Shown: in pieces, positions 55,312 through 63,553 of the stretch
Position numbering within the stretch: position 1 is the stretch's first letter
Layout: each line of letters begins with the position of its first letter
NCBI GenBank assembly: GCA_023384095.1
Contig: JAHDXT010000001.1
Span: 248,001-312,000, forward strand
Source: Hyphomicrobiaceae bacterium
Lineage (GTDB): Bacteria > Pseudomonadota > Alphaproteobacteria > Rhizobiales > Hyphomicrobiaceae
Length of the DNA: 64,000 nucleotides
Direction of reading: 5' to 3'
Program-made: the position numbers and the translations under genes
The notes under the pieces: generated by a model
Seen by the model: the letters and a program-made list of their open reading frames with translations, nothing else
What the model was told of the DNA's origin: nothing
Database searches by the model: none

Positions 55312-56817
55312 GTGACCACCGAAACATACGATGTCGTCGTCGTCGGTGGCGGCGGGGCGGGACTGGCGGCGGCCATCGAGGCGCGGCGGCTCGGCCGCGA
55401 CGTCGTGCTGATCGAGAAGAATCCCGCGCTCGGCGGCTCGACGGCCTGGTCGATCGGCTCCGTGTCGGCGACCGCCACGCCGCACCAGATCCGCAAGGGC
55501 ATCAAGGACGGCCCGGACGGCCACTACGAGGACATGCCGGGGTTCGCCGGTCCGCTCGCCGGCCGCGACAACGACGAGCTGCGCCGCATTCTCTGCGACG
55601 GGATGCCCGACACCTTCCGCTGGCTGCTGTCGCACGGCATCCGCTTCTTCGGTCCGATGCCGGAGCCGCCGCACAAACAGCCGCGCATGCACAACGTGCT
55701 GCCGAACGCGCGCGCCTACATCTATCACCTGGAGGGGGCGGCGCGGCGCGCGGGCGTCGTCGTCCGCCCGAGCACGCGTGCGGCGAGGCTGATCGCGGAG
55801 AGCGGGCGCGTTGCCGGCGTCGAGTGCGAAACCTCGACCGGCACCGTTCGCTTCATGGCGCACGGCGGCGTCGTGCTGGGCGCCGGCGACTTCACGAGCT
55901 CGCCGGAGCTGAAGCGCGCCTACATGGGCGAGCGCGAGGCCGCGGTGGCGGGCGTCAACCCGACGGCGACCGGCGACGGGCAGAGGCTGGCGATGGCGGT
56001 GGGCGGGCAGATCGTCAACGGCGATCTGGCGCTCGGGCCGGAGATCCGCTTCGTGCCGCCGGCGAGGCAGAACCTCGTCGGGCGGATCCCGCCGTGGACC
56101 TGGCTCGCCGAGCTCATGGCCTGGTCGCTGGAGCACGTGCCGGATGTGATCCTGAGACCGTTCGTGATGAGCTTCCTGACCACCGCGCTGGCGCCGTCGC
56201 CGGCGCTCTTCCAGCACGGCGCGGTGCTGGTGAACGGCGAGGGACGGCGGTTCACGGACGAGCTCGCCCAGCCGGCCTACGACATTCCCGCGCAGCCGGG
56301 CGGCGTAGCCTATATCCTGGTCGATGGCCGGCTTGCGAGGCAGTTCTCGGACTGGCCGCACTTCATCTCGACGGCGCCGGGCATCGCTTATGCCTACATG
56401 CCCGACTACCGCCGCAACCGGCCGGACGTCTACCGCGAGGCGCCGAGCCTGGCTGCCCTCGCCGGCAGGATCGGCGCGGCGGGCGATGTGCTTGCAAGGG
56501 CGATTTCAGATCACAACGCTCAACTCGGGTCTGAGCCGGGGGAGCGGCGCCCGCTGGTGGAGCCGCCGTTCACGGCGCTGGGCCCGGTTCGCGCCGTCTT
56601 CGTGCACAACGAGGGTGGGCTTGCCGTCGACACCTTCCACCGCGTCCTCGACGGCGGGAATGTACCGATCCCGGGCCTTTATGCTGCCGGCGCGACGGGC
56701 CAGGGCGGGTTGCTTCTAAAAGGCCACGGGCACCATCTGGCCTGGGCTTTCGTCTCGGGCCGCCGGGCCGGCCGCATCGCCGCGCTCGCGACCGCCTCGC
56801 CGCCGACCGTAATCTGA
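55312..56817 (+). CDS. FAD-dependent dehydrogenase, FAD_binding_2 (ketosteroid dehydrogenase/fumarate reductase-like)
   Basis: A 501-residue flavoprotein. GTG 55312 has GAGG 8 bases upstream; TTG 55297 is an alternative. The FAD site VVVVGGGGAGLAAAIEA (about 8-24) precedes EKNPALGGSTAWS, the pattern of 3-ketosteroid Delta-1-dehydrogenases and flavocytochrome c. VVLGAGDFTSSPELKRAYM and GLYAAGATGQGGLLLKGHGHH close the FAD domain. About 25 per cent of residues correspond by eye to the family frame of the previous gene; they are separate enzymes. It converges on the cupin gene with a 41-base gap. Likely catalyses a second desaturation or dehydrogenation. Confidence 0.85.
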   Translation: MTTETYDVVVVGGGGAGLAAAIEARRLGRDVVLIEKNPALGGSTAWSIGSVSATATPHQIRKGIKDGPDGHYEDMPGFAGPLAGRDNDELRRILCDGMPDTFRWLLSHGIRFFGPMPEPPHKQPRMHNVLPNARAYIYHLEGAARRAGVVVRPSTRAARLIAESGRVAGVECETSTGTVRFMAHGGVVLGAGDFTSSPELKRAYMGEREAAVAGVNPTATGDGQRLAMAVGGQIVNGDLALGPEIRFVPPARQNLVGRIPPWTWLAELMAWSLEHVPDVILRPFVMSFLTTALAPSPALFQHGAVLVNGEGRRFTDELAQPAYDIPAQPGGVAYILVDGRLARQFSDWPHFISTAPGIAYAYMPDYRRNRPDVYREAPSLAALAGRIGAAGDVLARAISDHNAQLGSEPGERRPLVEPPFTALGPVRAVFVHNEGGLAVDTFHRVLDGGNVPIPGLYAAGATGQGGLLLKGHGHHLAWAFVSGRRAGRIAALATASPPTVI

Positions 56818-56858
56818 GCCGGCCTGCGGCGAATGTCATCGCAGGCCAGGCGCGGGGC

Positions 56859-57272
56859 CTACTCGTCCTCGGTCGGCGAGGTGATGACCAGGAACACGAG
56901 GTCCGTCAGGCCCGAGTTCTGGATCATGTGCTCGACCCCCGGCGGCAGATAGATGACGTCGTGCCGGCGGACGACATGGTTCCTGCCGGCGATCTCGATC
57001 AGACCCTCGCCCTCGAGGACGTGGTAAATCTGTTCCTGCAACTTATGGGTGTGCCGGGCGACGTATGCCATCGGCTGGTAGCAGGAAATGCGATAATCGA
57101 GGTGCCTGGCGCCGGCGCTGTCCGGCGTCACCAGCGCTTTCGACAGCGCTCCACCGAAGTGATTGGGAAACTCCCGCCAGGCAACCTCGGCGATATTGCG
57201 AATGAATGCCGCACGTTCGCCTTTTCCGGCCGGGCCGGCGTCAGTTGTCGCTTTCACGTCATTATTCGTCAT
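56859..57272 (-). CDS. single-domain cupin
   Basis: A 137-residue beta-barrel protein. Cupin motif 1 is ARHTHKLQEQIYHVLEGEG (metal ligands H, H, E) and motif 2 is LPPGVEHMIQN with the third His. It could bind a sugar acid or act as an isomerase or dioxygenase; small cupins in catabolic clusters often serve as ligand-binding or isomerising enzymes. It has its own leader and is convergent with the flavoprotein. Confidence 0.88.
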   Translation of the reverse strand: MTNNDVKATTDAGPAGKGERAAFIRNIAEVAWREFPNHFGGALSKALVTPDSAGARHLDYRISCYQPMAYVARHTHKLQEQIYHVLEGEGLIEIAGRNHVVRRHDVIYLPPGVEHMIQNSGLTDLVFLVITSPTEDE

Positions 57273-57604
57273 TAGCTGCCTTGCTCCTGTTATGGTGAAT
57301 GCACTTCTCTAGCATCATGCCGAACCTATGGAGTCCAGACGAATTGACCAATCTGCAACATGCTCGGATAAGGCGATGCAGTCGGCGCTGGTATGTCACG
57401 CGGATCGCGTCTATGTGGAGGCGGCCTTCAGCTTGGACATCAGCTCGGGCGTGACCTATCGACGCAATCGATAGCGTCGGTTTAAGCAAGACTATTGGCA
57501 CTTGGTTCGCCGACGGATAAGAGGGGCTATTGTCCCCAGTGATCTATCGGCATATCAATTCATCGGATGACTCAACAGGTTCGCACCACGTGTCGAGTAC
57601 GCGT
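57273..57604. other. AT-richer intergenic control region with a palindrome
   Basis: This 332-base stretch is lower in GC than the genes on either side and separates the divergent cupin (-) and HAD (+) genes. It contains a perfect 7-5-7 inverted repeat, CTATCGA-CGCAA-TCGATAG, at 57456-57474. A 32-codon frame (57376-57474) ends in that palindrome but has no supporting ribosome site. Promoters for both flanking genes are expected here; none could be assigned with confidence. Confidence 0.45.
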
Positions 57605-58291
57605 ATGAGGTTCCACGTCTTCGTCGACTTCGACGGCACGATCGCTCCTCTCGATACCACAGATCTCCTTCTCGAGCGCTTCGCCGATCCGCGCTGGCTC
57701 GACATCGAGGAGCAGTGGAAAACGGGACTGATCGGCTCGCGCGAATGCATGGTGCGCCAGGTCGACCTCGTGCGCGCAACCCCTGCGGATATCGATCGTT
57801 TCGTCGACGAGATCGAGATCGATCCGGGATTCCGCGGCTTCGTGCGCCTGTTGAGCGGGCTGGGACATGCGGTCACGGTCGTCTCGGACGGGCTGGACAG
57901 GACGGTCGGCACCGTGCTGAAGCGGGCCGGCATCGACGTCCCGTTCCGGGCCAACCGGCTGGCCTGGGTCGGCGGCAACCGCTGGCGCCTGACGTTTCCC
58001 CATGCCCGCAGCGACTGCAGGGCGCTGGCGGGCAATTGCAAGTGCCAGTTCGCGGACGCCGAGCGTGTCAATGCACGTATCGTCGTCGGCGATGGGAGAT
58101 CCGACTACTGCCTCGCCGGCCGCGCGGACCTCGTCCTCGCAAAAGGCTCGCTCGTGTCCCACTGCGCAGAGCTGGACCTGCCGCATGTCGTGTTCCGGGA
58201 TTTCAGCGAGGCGAGCGAGCTGCTGATGCACTGGATTGCAGCCCGCGTCGGGAGCCCGACGGAGCGTCCGGCTCAAATGGGAGACGAATAG
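57605..58291 (+). CDS. HAD-IB phosphatase, MtnX/SerB-like
   Basis: A 228-residue haloacid-dehalogenase-type phosphatase. Motif I is VDFDGTIAPLDTTD with nucleophile D8 and acid D10; motif II is VTVVSDG; motif III is VVGDGRSDYCLA. The fold and helical cap correspond to MtnX (2-hydroxy-3-keto-5-methylthiopentenyl-1-phosphate phosphatase) and phosphoserine phosphatase. ATG 57605 is chosen by family start; GTG 57590 is possible. It overlaps nothing but lies 2 bases before the aminotransferase gene, so the two act together, perhaps on a phosphorylated amino or keto acid. Confidence 0.87.
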   Translation: MRFHVFVDFDGTIAPLDTTDLLLERFADPRWLDIEEQWKTGLIGSRECMVRQVDLVRATPADIDRFVDEIEIDPGFRGFVRLLSGLGHAVTVVSDGLDRTVGTVLKRAGIDVPFRANRLAWVGGNRWRLTFPHARSDCRALAGNCKCQFADAERVNARIVVGDGRSDYCLAGRADLVLAKGSLVSHCAELDLPHVVFRDFSEASELLMHWIAARVGSPTERPAQMGDE

Positions 58292-58293
58292 CA

Positions 58294-59727
58294 ATGAACA
58301 AGCCGATGCGCTGGCCTGCCGGCTCCGAGCCGCCGCAGGGGCGGCCCCGTGGCGCGAGCGAGGCGGAGCTCCTTGAGCTCGAGGCCGAATACTGCTCTCA
58401 CGGCGATACGGTCCACTATACGAACCCGCCGAAGATCTTCGATAGCTGCGAAGGCTCGTTCCTCTATGACAGCGAGGGGCGCGAGTACCTCGACCTGCAG
58501 ATGTGGTACTCGGCCGTCAATTTCGGCTACCGCAATCCGCGGCTCAACAGCGCCGTGGTACGCCAGCTCGAGCGGCTGCCGCAGGTCGCCAGCCAGTATC
58601 TCCATCGCGAGAAGATCGAGCTGGCGGCGCTCATTGCCCGTGACGCGGAGAGGAAGTTCGCGGAGAAGGGCCGCGTGCATTTCAATGTCGGCGGAAGCCA
58701 GGCGGTCGAGGACAGCCTGAAGCTCGTGCGCAACGCGAAGAAGGGCAAGAGCCTGATGTTCGCCTTCGAGGGCGGCTATCACGGCCGCACGCTCGGGGCT
58801 TCGGCGATCACCTCGTCCTATCGTTACCGCCGCCGCTACGGCCACTTCGGCGACCGCGCGCACTTCGTGCCGTTCCCCTACCATTTCCGCGGGCCGAAGG
58901 GGATGAGCAAGGAGGAATACGGCAGCTATTGCGTGGCGCAGTTCGCCCGTCTGTTCGAGAGCGAGTACAACGGCGTCTGGGACCCGAAGGCGGGCGAGGC
59001 CGAGTACGCCGCCTTCTATGTCGAGCCGATCCAGGGCACGGGCGGCTACGTCATTCCGCCGCCGAACTTCTTCAAGGAGCTCAAGAAGGTTCTCGACGAG
59101 CACGGCATACTGCTGGTCGTCGACGAGATCCAGATGGGCTTTTATCGGACCGGCAAGCTCTGGTCGATCGAGCACTTCGGCGTGAAGCCGGACATCATCG
59201 TGTTCGGCAAAGCCATCACCAACGGCCTCAATCCGCTGGCCGGCGTCTGGGCGCGCGAGGAGCTGATCAACCCGGCCGTGTTCCCGCCCGGCTCGACGCA
59301 TTCGACCTTCAACGCCAACCCGATGGGCACCGGCGTCGCGCTCGAGGCCATGAAGATGATGGCCGAGACCGACTATGAGACGATGGTGATGGAGAAGGGC
59401 TCCTATCTGCTCGCGGGGCTCCAGGACCTCAAGCGGCGGCACAAGGCTATCGGCGATGTCGATGGCCTCGGTTTGGCGCTGCGCATGGAGGTCTGCGAGC
59501 CGCGCGACAGCTTTACGCCCGCCAAGGCGATCGTCGACCGCATGGTCGACGAGGGGCTCAAGGGCGACATCGACATCGGCGGCCGCCGCTACGGCTGCGT
59601 GCTCGATATCGGCGGCTACTACAAGAACGTCGTGACGCTGGCGCCGAGCCTGCACATCAGCAGGGAGGAGATGGATCTGGGCCTGAAGCTGCTGGACGCG
59701 CTGCTGACGCGCGCTACCCGCGGCTGA
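58294..59727 (+). CDS. class III (ornithine/acetylornithine-type) aminotransferase
   Basis: A 477-residue PLP enzyme. PLP lysine K306 in IIVFGKAITNGLNP, ring-nitrogen aspartate D277 in VVDEIQMGFYRTG, FNVGGSQAVEDSLKLVRNAK and EGGYHGRTLGASAIT are all present. The protein is slightly longer than average (about 430-460). A substrate-side change FNVGGSQA replaces the common FxNSGxEA. The start follows GGGAGACGA. Together with the HAD phosphatase it may form or degrade an amino acid from a phosphorylated keto acid; the direction is not known. Confidence 0.92.
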   Translation: MNKPMRWPAGSEPPQGRPRGASEAELLELEAEYCSHGDTVHYTNPPKIFDSCEGSFLYDSEGREYLDLQMWYSAVNFGYRNPRLNSAVVRQLERLPQVASQYLHREKIELAALIARDAERKFAEKGRVHFNVGGSQAVEDSLKLVRNAKKGKSLMFAFEGGYHGRTLGASAITSSYRYRRRYGHFGDRAHFVPFPYHFRGPKGMSKEEYGSYCVAQFARLFESEYNGVWDPKAGEAEYAAFYVEPIQGTGGYVIPPPNFFKELKKVLDEHGILLVVDEIQMGFYRTGKLWSIEHFGVKPDIIVFGKAITNGLNPLAGVWAREELINPAVFPPGSTHSTFNANPMGTGVALEAMKMMAETDYETMVMEKGSYLLAGLQDLKRRHKAIGDVDGLGLALRMEVCEPRDSFTPAKAIVDRMVDEGLKGDIDIGGRRYGCVLDIGGYYKNVVTLAPSLHISREEMDLGLKLLDALLTRATRG

Positions 59728-59847
59728 GGCCCGAGCCCCGGAACCCGCTACGGCGAGAACCCGGCCGGGACACGGCGCGCCCGGCGTCAGCAACTGCGCG
59801 AGGCGGGACATCACTGGTATGAATTCGAGGGATCAAGAGCAACAAGA

Positions 59848-60726
59848 ATGAACAGGCAGGACAGGCTGCAAGAGAACGAGGGGTCGCTGCTGCTGCCCGG
59901 CGGGCGGGTGGGCGTACTGCTGATTCATGGGCTCGGCGGCACGCCGGTCGAATTGCGATTCGTCGCGCAGGCGTTGCATCGGGCCGGGCATACCGTCTAC
60001 TGCCCTCTGCTCGTCGGGCACGGAGGGTCGGAGGATCTCCTCAATACGACGACGTGGACGGACTGGTACAATTCCGTCGAGGAGGCGCACGACCTCCTGA
60101 AGCAGCGCTGCGACGTCGTTCTGGCCGGCGGCTTGTCAGCCGGCGTTCCGCTCGCGCTGCTGCTTGCGGCGCGCAGGCCGCAGCACGTGCACGGGACTCT
60201 CCTGTTCTCGCCGACCTTCTGGCCGAACGGCTGGGCCATTCCCTGGTATTTCACATTCTTCCGGCTCGTCCGGCAGAAATGGCTCGCAAACCTCATTCAT
60301 CTCAGGGAATGTGCGCCCTACGGCATCAAGGACGATCGTATCCGCCGGTTCGTGCTCGACTCTTTGCAGAGCGACGGCCGCCCGCTGGAGGACATCTTCG
60401 GGCGCAGCGGCGGCACGGTGCTGGAGTTCAGTTGGCTGGCGAAGGCGGCCAGACAGGTGCTGGGCGAGGTGAAACAGCCCGCTCTGATCTTCCATCCGCG
60501 TTTCGACGATCAGAGCGATATCAGCAACACCATCATGCTCCAAAGGCGGCTGGGCGGCCTCGCCGAGGTGGTCGTGCTCGAAGACAGCTATCACATGGTG
60601 ACCCTGGACCGGCAGCGGACCCTGGTGGTCGAGAAATCGCTGTCGTTCACAGCCTGGATCGCCGGGCAGATCGAGGCCGGCGAGCAAATGGAGCGCATCA
60701 AGCAGAACCTGGCCGCGTCGGAGTGA
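59848..60726 (+). CDS. alpha/beta-hydrolase, carboxylesterase-like (serine aminopeptidase S33)
   Basis: A 292-residue serine hydrolase. The oxyanion segment is VLLIHGLGGTPVE, the nucleophile S97 is in GGLSAG, and D220 (HPRFDDQ) and H249 (EDSYHMVTLD) complete the triad. HGLGGTPxExR and the Est30/monoglyceride-lipase-like layout are evident. The cap region between about 115 and 190 is Trp/Phe-rich (SPTFWPNGWAIPWYFTFFRL), suggesting a hydrophobic or membrane-near substrate. No signal peptide. 120 bases downstream of the aminotransferase. Confidence 0.9.
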   Translation: MNRQDRLQENEGSLLLPGGRVGVLLIHGLGGTPVELRFVAQALHRAGHTVYCPLLVGHGGSEDLLNTTTWTDWYNSVEEAHDLLKQRCDVVLAGGLSAGVPLALLLAARRPQHVHGTLLFSPTFWPNGWAIPWYFTFFRLVRQKWLANLIHLRECAPYGIKDDRIRRFVLDSLQSDGRPLEDIFGRSGGTVLEFSWLAKAARQVLGEVKQPALIFHPRFDDQSDISNTIMLQRRLGGLAEVVVLEDSYHMVTLDRQRTLVVEKSLSFTAWIAGQIEAGEQMERIKQNLAASE

Positions 60727-60777
60727 ATCGCGGCCAGTCGAGGCAACCGGTCCCGGCACGCGGCCGTGTCCGCTATG

Positions 60778-61344
60778 TCAATTGGCGGCTGCGCAGCGCG
60801 GAAGCTCGGCCGGCGCGCGCTGCCAGATGAAGGATTCGCTCAGAAACTTGACGCCCAGATAGCCTTTGACCTGGAGACGGTCGGGCGCGCGTAACCTGAT
60901 CTCGACATCGTAGGACTTGCCCTCCTTCGGATCGTAGATCCAGCCCTTGTCCCAGGCGCCGTTCGTCTGGACCTCGAGGTCGCCGATGACTTGCAGACCG
61001 CAAACCGGACGTTGCCGCTGGAGAGGGTCGGGATTGAGCGCGTCGGTCACCACCTGGCCGCCTTTTGTGACCGGGTCCTTCAGCCAGAAGATGCGGCCGC
61101 ACAGCCGCGCGCCGCAGGGCGCGATCTCGACCGCGCCATTTCCAGTGTCGTCGTACCAGACGCCGACGGGGCTGGGCGGCTGCGGCGCGGAGCGTTTCGG
61201 CGCCGCCGTCTGCGCCTCGGCCCCAGTGCAGGCGGCCGACATCAGGACGAGCAGCGCGGCGGCGCGAATGGTAAACCGCCTTTCGCAAGGGCGCCGCGGC
61301 TCTGTAGCGTTTGCATCGCGGCGTGCGAGACGATCGAACTCCAT
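60778..61344 (-). CDS. secreted DUF2147 protein
   Basis: A 188-residue protein. ATG 61344 has GGAG upstream. A basic n-region of about 25 residues precedes the hydrophobic core TIRAAALLVLMSAACTGAEA, giving a long signal peptide. The mature domain reads VGVWYDDTGNGAVEIAPCGARLCGRIFWL and GWIYDPKEGKSYDVEIRL, the DUF2147 pattern; the two Cys in PCGARLCG are conserved. Some members affect outer-membrane or cell-envelope properties; role unknown. Convergent with the hydrolase, divergent from the DevC-type gene. Confidence 0.9.
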   Translation of the reverse strand: MEFDRLARRDANATEPRRPCERRFTIRAAALLVLMSAACTGAEAQTAAPKRSAPQPPSPVGVWYDDTGNGAVEIAPCGARLCGRIFWLKDPVTKGGQVVTDALNPDPLQRQRPVCGLQVIGDLEVQTNGAWDKGWIYDPKEGKSYDVEIRLRAPDRLQVKGYLGVKFLSESFIWQRAPAELPRCAAAN

Positions 61345-61673
61345 GGATGATCTCCAGCCAATGTTCGGATTGAGCGAAATCGAAATGACGGGTGGGGTTT
61401 CATGCCTTGGCACCGCCAAACTGGTGCGCCAATTTGCGCGACGAGGTCAGCAGCGTCTTCATCTGATGCTTAACTCCTGTCGCTTTGAGGAGTGGCGCCA
61501 TGATGGCAGACCTTCTATACAGGGCGTGCACCCGCGGCCGGGATGCGCCGGCACAGTGCCGTTGCCCAACGAATTGCTCGATATGCGATCGGGTGTAACC
61601 TGCGGCACCGCCTATTCGCCTGAATGCGGATAGTTATCCGATCGCGCAAAGACCGATCAACCATGGAAAGCCG
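61345..61673. other. intergenic region between divergent DUF2147 and ABC exporter genes
   Basis: A 329-base stretch without a credible gene and with reduced GC content. It should contain the promoters for both flanking transcription units. I could not identify a clear -35/-10 pair, an EcfG-type match or a strong palindrome. Confidence 0.4.
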
Positions 61674-62804
61674 ATGATACTGACGCTGGCCATCCGGAAC
61701 CTGTTTCACGATCGGATCCGTCTGATCGTCACCCTGGTCGGGATTCTCTTCTCGATCGTGCTCGTCGCCGTGCAGCTCGGGCTCTATCTCGGGGCACGCC
61801 AGATGATCATCGGCATGATCGAGAACGCGCAGGGCGAGCTGTGGATCACGGCCTATGGCGCGAAAAGCTTCGAGGAGGGCGGCATCCTGCTCACTCCGCG
61901 TGAGCGCCATGCGGCGCTCGCCGCCCCCGGCGTCGCCGCCGTCGTGCCGCTCGTTGTGTCGTTCGCGGAGTGGCGCAAGCCGGGCGGCGGCAGCACGACC
62001 TCGGTGATCGTGGGAGCGGACCCGGAGGACGGCGGGCTCGAGCCGTGGAGCCTCGTCGAGGGCTCCGTCGCCGCAATGGCGGCGCCCGACGGGATCGCGG
62101 TCGACCGCAGCTATCTCGGCGATCTCGGCATCACCGGCGTCGGCGACACCGCCCAGATCGAGCAGGGCCGCGTGCGTGTCCGCGCCATCACCGACGGCAT
62201 CCGTTCGTTCACCATGGCGCCTTATGTGTTCACCACGCTCAACCGGGCGCGCTCGCTGCTCGGCGTGCCCGGCGAGAACACCACCTTCTTCCTGGTCCAG
62301 GTCGAGCCGGGAGCCGACGTCGAGGGCCTGCGCAAGGACCTGGCGGCCCGCCTGCCCGGCACCGAGATCCTCACCAAGGCGGAGTTCCGCGACCGCAGCC
62401 TCGATCAGTGGCTGTTCTCGACGGGGGCCGGCGTGGCGCTCATCGGCGGCGCCATTCTCGGCCTGCTGGTCGGGACCGTGATCGTCGCGCAGACCCTCTA
62501 TTCCAGCACCAAGGATCACCTCAACGAGTTCGCGACCCTGCGCGCGCTGGGCTCCTCGTCGGGCTACATCCACAAGGTGATCCTGGCCCAGGCGGGCCTG
62601 AGCGCGGTCATCGGATATGTGCTCGGCATGATGATCGCGCTCGCCGTGGTGGTGCTCAGCACGCACACTGCGCTGCCCATCATCATGACGCCGGGGCTCG
62701 CGGTCTCGCTGTTCCTGCTGACGCTCTTCATGTGCGCCATCTCGGCTGTGTCGGCGATCATGAAGGTCACCAAGATCGATCCAGCCATGGTGTTCAGCCG
62801 ATGA
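61674..62804 (+). CDS. ABC exporter permease, DevC-type (MacB-like)
   Basis: A 376-residue inner-membrane protein. One helix near the N-terminus (IRLIVTLVGILFSIVLVAVQ) is followed by a periplasmic MacB-like domain (about residues 45-250) and three C-terminal FtsX helices (LIGGAILGLLVGTVIVAQTL and two more). The pattern matches DevC of cyanobacterial glycolipid exporters and related LolC/MacB-type transporters. It overlaps the ATPase gene by 4 bases. It probably moves a lipid, glycolipid or hydrophobic compound together with the fusion protein that follows. Confidence 0.92.
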   Translation: MILTLAIRNLFHDRIRLIVTLVGILFSIVLVAVQLGLYLGARQMIIGMIENAQGELWITAYGAKSFEEGGILLTPRERHAALAAPGVAAVVPLVVSFAEWRKPGGGSTTSVIVGADPEDGGLEPWSLVEGSVAAMAAPDGIAVDRSYLGDLGITGVGDTAQIEQGRVRVRAITDGIRSFTMAPYVFTTLNRARSLLGVPGENTTFFLVQVEPGADVEGLRKDLAARLPGTEILTKAEFRDRSLDQWLFSTGAGVALIGGAILGLLVGTVIVAQTLYSSTKDHLNEFATLRALGSSSGYIHKVILAQAGLSAVIGYVLGMMIALAVVVLSTHTALPIIMTPGLAVSLFLLTLFMCAISAVSAIMKVTKIDPAMVFSR

Positions 62805-63553
62805 GCCATCCCGTCGTCCTCGAGGCGATCAGCATCGTCAAGGAGCTGGGGGAAGGCGCCGGCAAGGTGCGGGCGCTCAAGGGCGTCAGCCTGTCGCTGA
62901 GGGCGGGCGAGCTGACGCTGCTGATGGGCCCGTCCGGCAGCGGCAAGACGACGCTGCTGTCCATTCTCGGCTGCATCCTGACACCGACCTCGGGCAGCGT
63001 GCGCATCGGCGGCGAGAAGATCGACGGCCTCGACGCCGAGAAGCTCGCCGGCCTCCGCCGCCGGCACATCGGCTTCGTGTTCCAGTCCTACAATCTGTTT
63101 CCGACGCTCACCGCCATCGAGAACGTCCGTCTGGCGCTCGACGTGCGCGGCATGACTCATGCCGAGACCGTGGCGAAAGCGGAGGCGGCGCTCAAAGCGG
63201 TCGGGCTGGCGCACAAGCTGCGCAGCTATCCCAGAAACATGAGCGGCGGCGAGCAGCAGCGGGTCGCGGTGGCGCGCGCGCTCGCCGGCGCGCCGTCCGT
63301 CATCCTCGCCGACGAGCCGACGGCGGCGCTCGACAGCGAGAACGGCCATGCCGTCATGGCCCTGCTGGCGCAGATCGCGAAAGACCACGATCACGCGGTG
63401 CTGGCGGTCACACACGATCCGCGCACGCACGCCTACGCCGATCGGATCGTCCGCATCGAGGACGGGCGCATCGTCGGCGAGGACCGCCGGGCCGAGGCCC
63501 ACAAGAACGTCAAGAAGTACGACATCACCAGGAAGCGGAAGGCTAATGCCTAG
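62801..63553 (+). CDS. ABC exporter ATPase, DevA-type (LolD/MacB class)
   Basis: A 250-residue ATPase. Walker A GPSGSGKTT, Q-loop FVFQSYNLFPTLT, signature MSGGEQQRVAVARAL and Walker B VILADEPTAALD are intact. The C-terminal tail beyond 225 is charged and Lys-rich. Coupled by overlap to the permease (4 bases) and the fusion protein (8 bases). Confidence 0.94.
   Translation: MSHPVVLEAISIVKELGEGAGKVRALKGVSLSLRAGELTLLMGPSGSGKTTLLSILGCILTPTSGSVRIGGEKIDGLDAEKLAGLRRRHIGFVFQSYNLFPTLTAIENVRLALDVRGMTHAETVAKAEAALKAVGLAHKLRSYPRNMSGGEQQRVAVARALAGAPSVILADEPTAALDSENGHAVMALLAQIAKDHDHAVLAVTHDPRTHAYADRIVRIEDGRIVGEDRRAEAHKNVKKYDITRKRKANA

Noticed and set aside
53697..55505. 602-codon open frame antisense to the TcuA-like gene
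   Set aside because: Overlaps a gene with intact FAD motifs on the other strand; no independent support.
57262..57501. 79-codon minus-strand frame upstream of the cupin gene
   Set aside because: Runs through a lower-GC control region and overlaps the cupin start; no ribosome site or motif.
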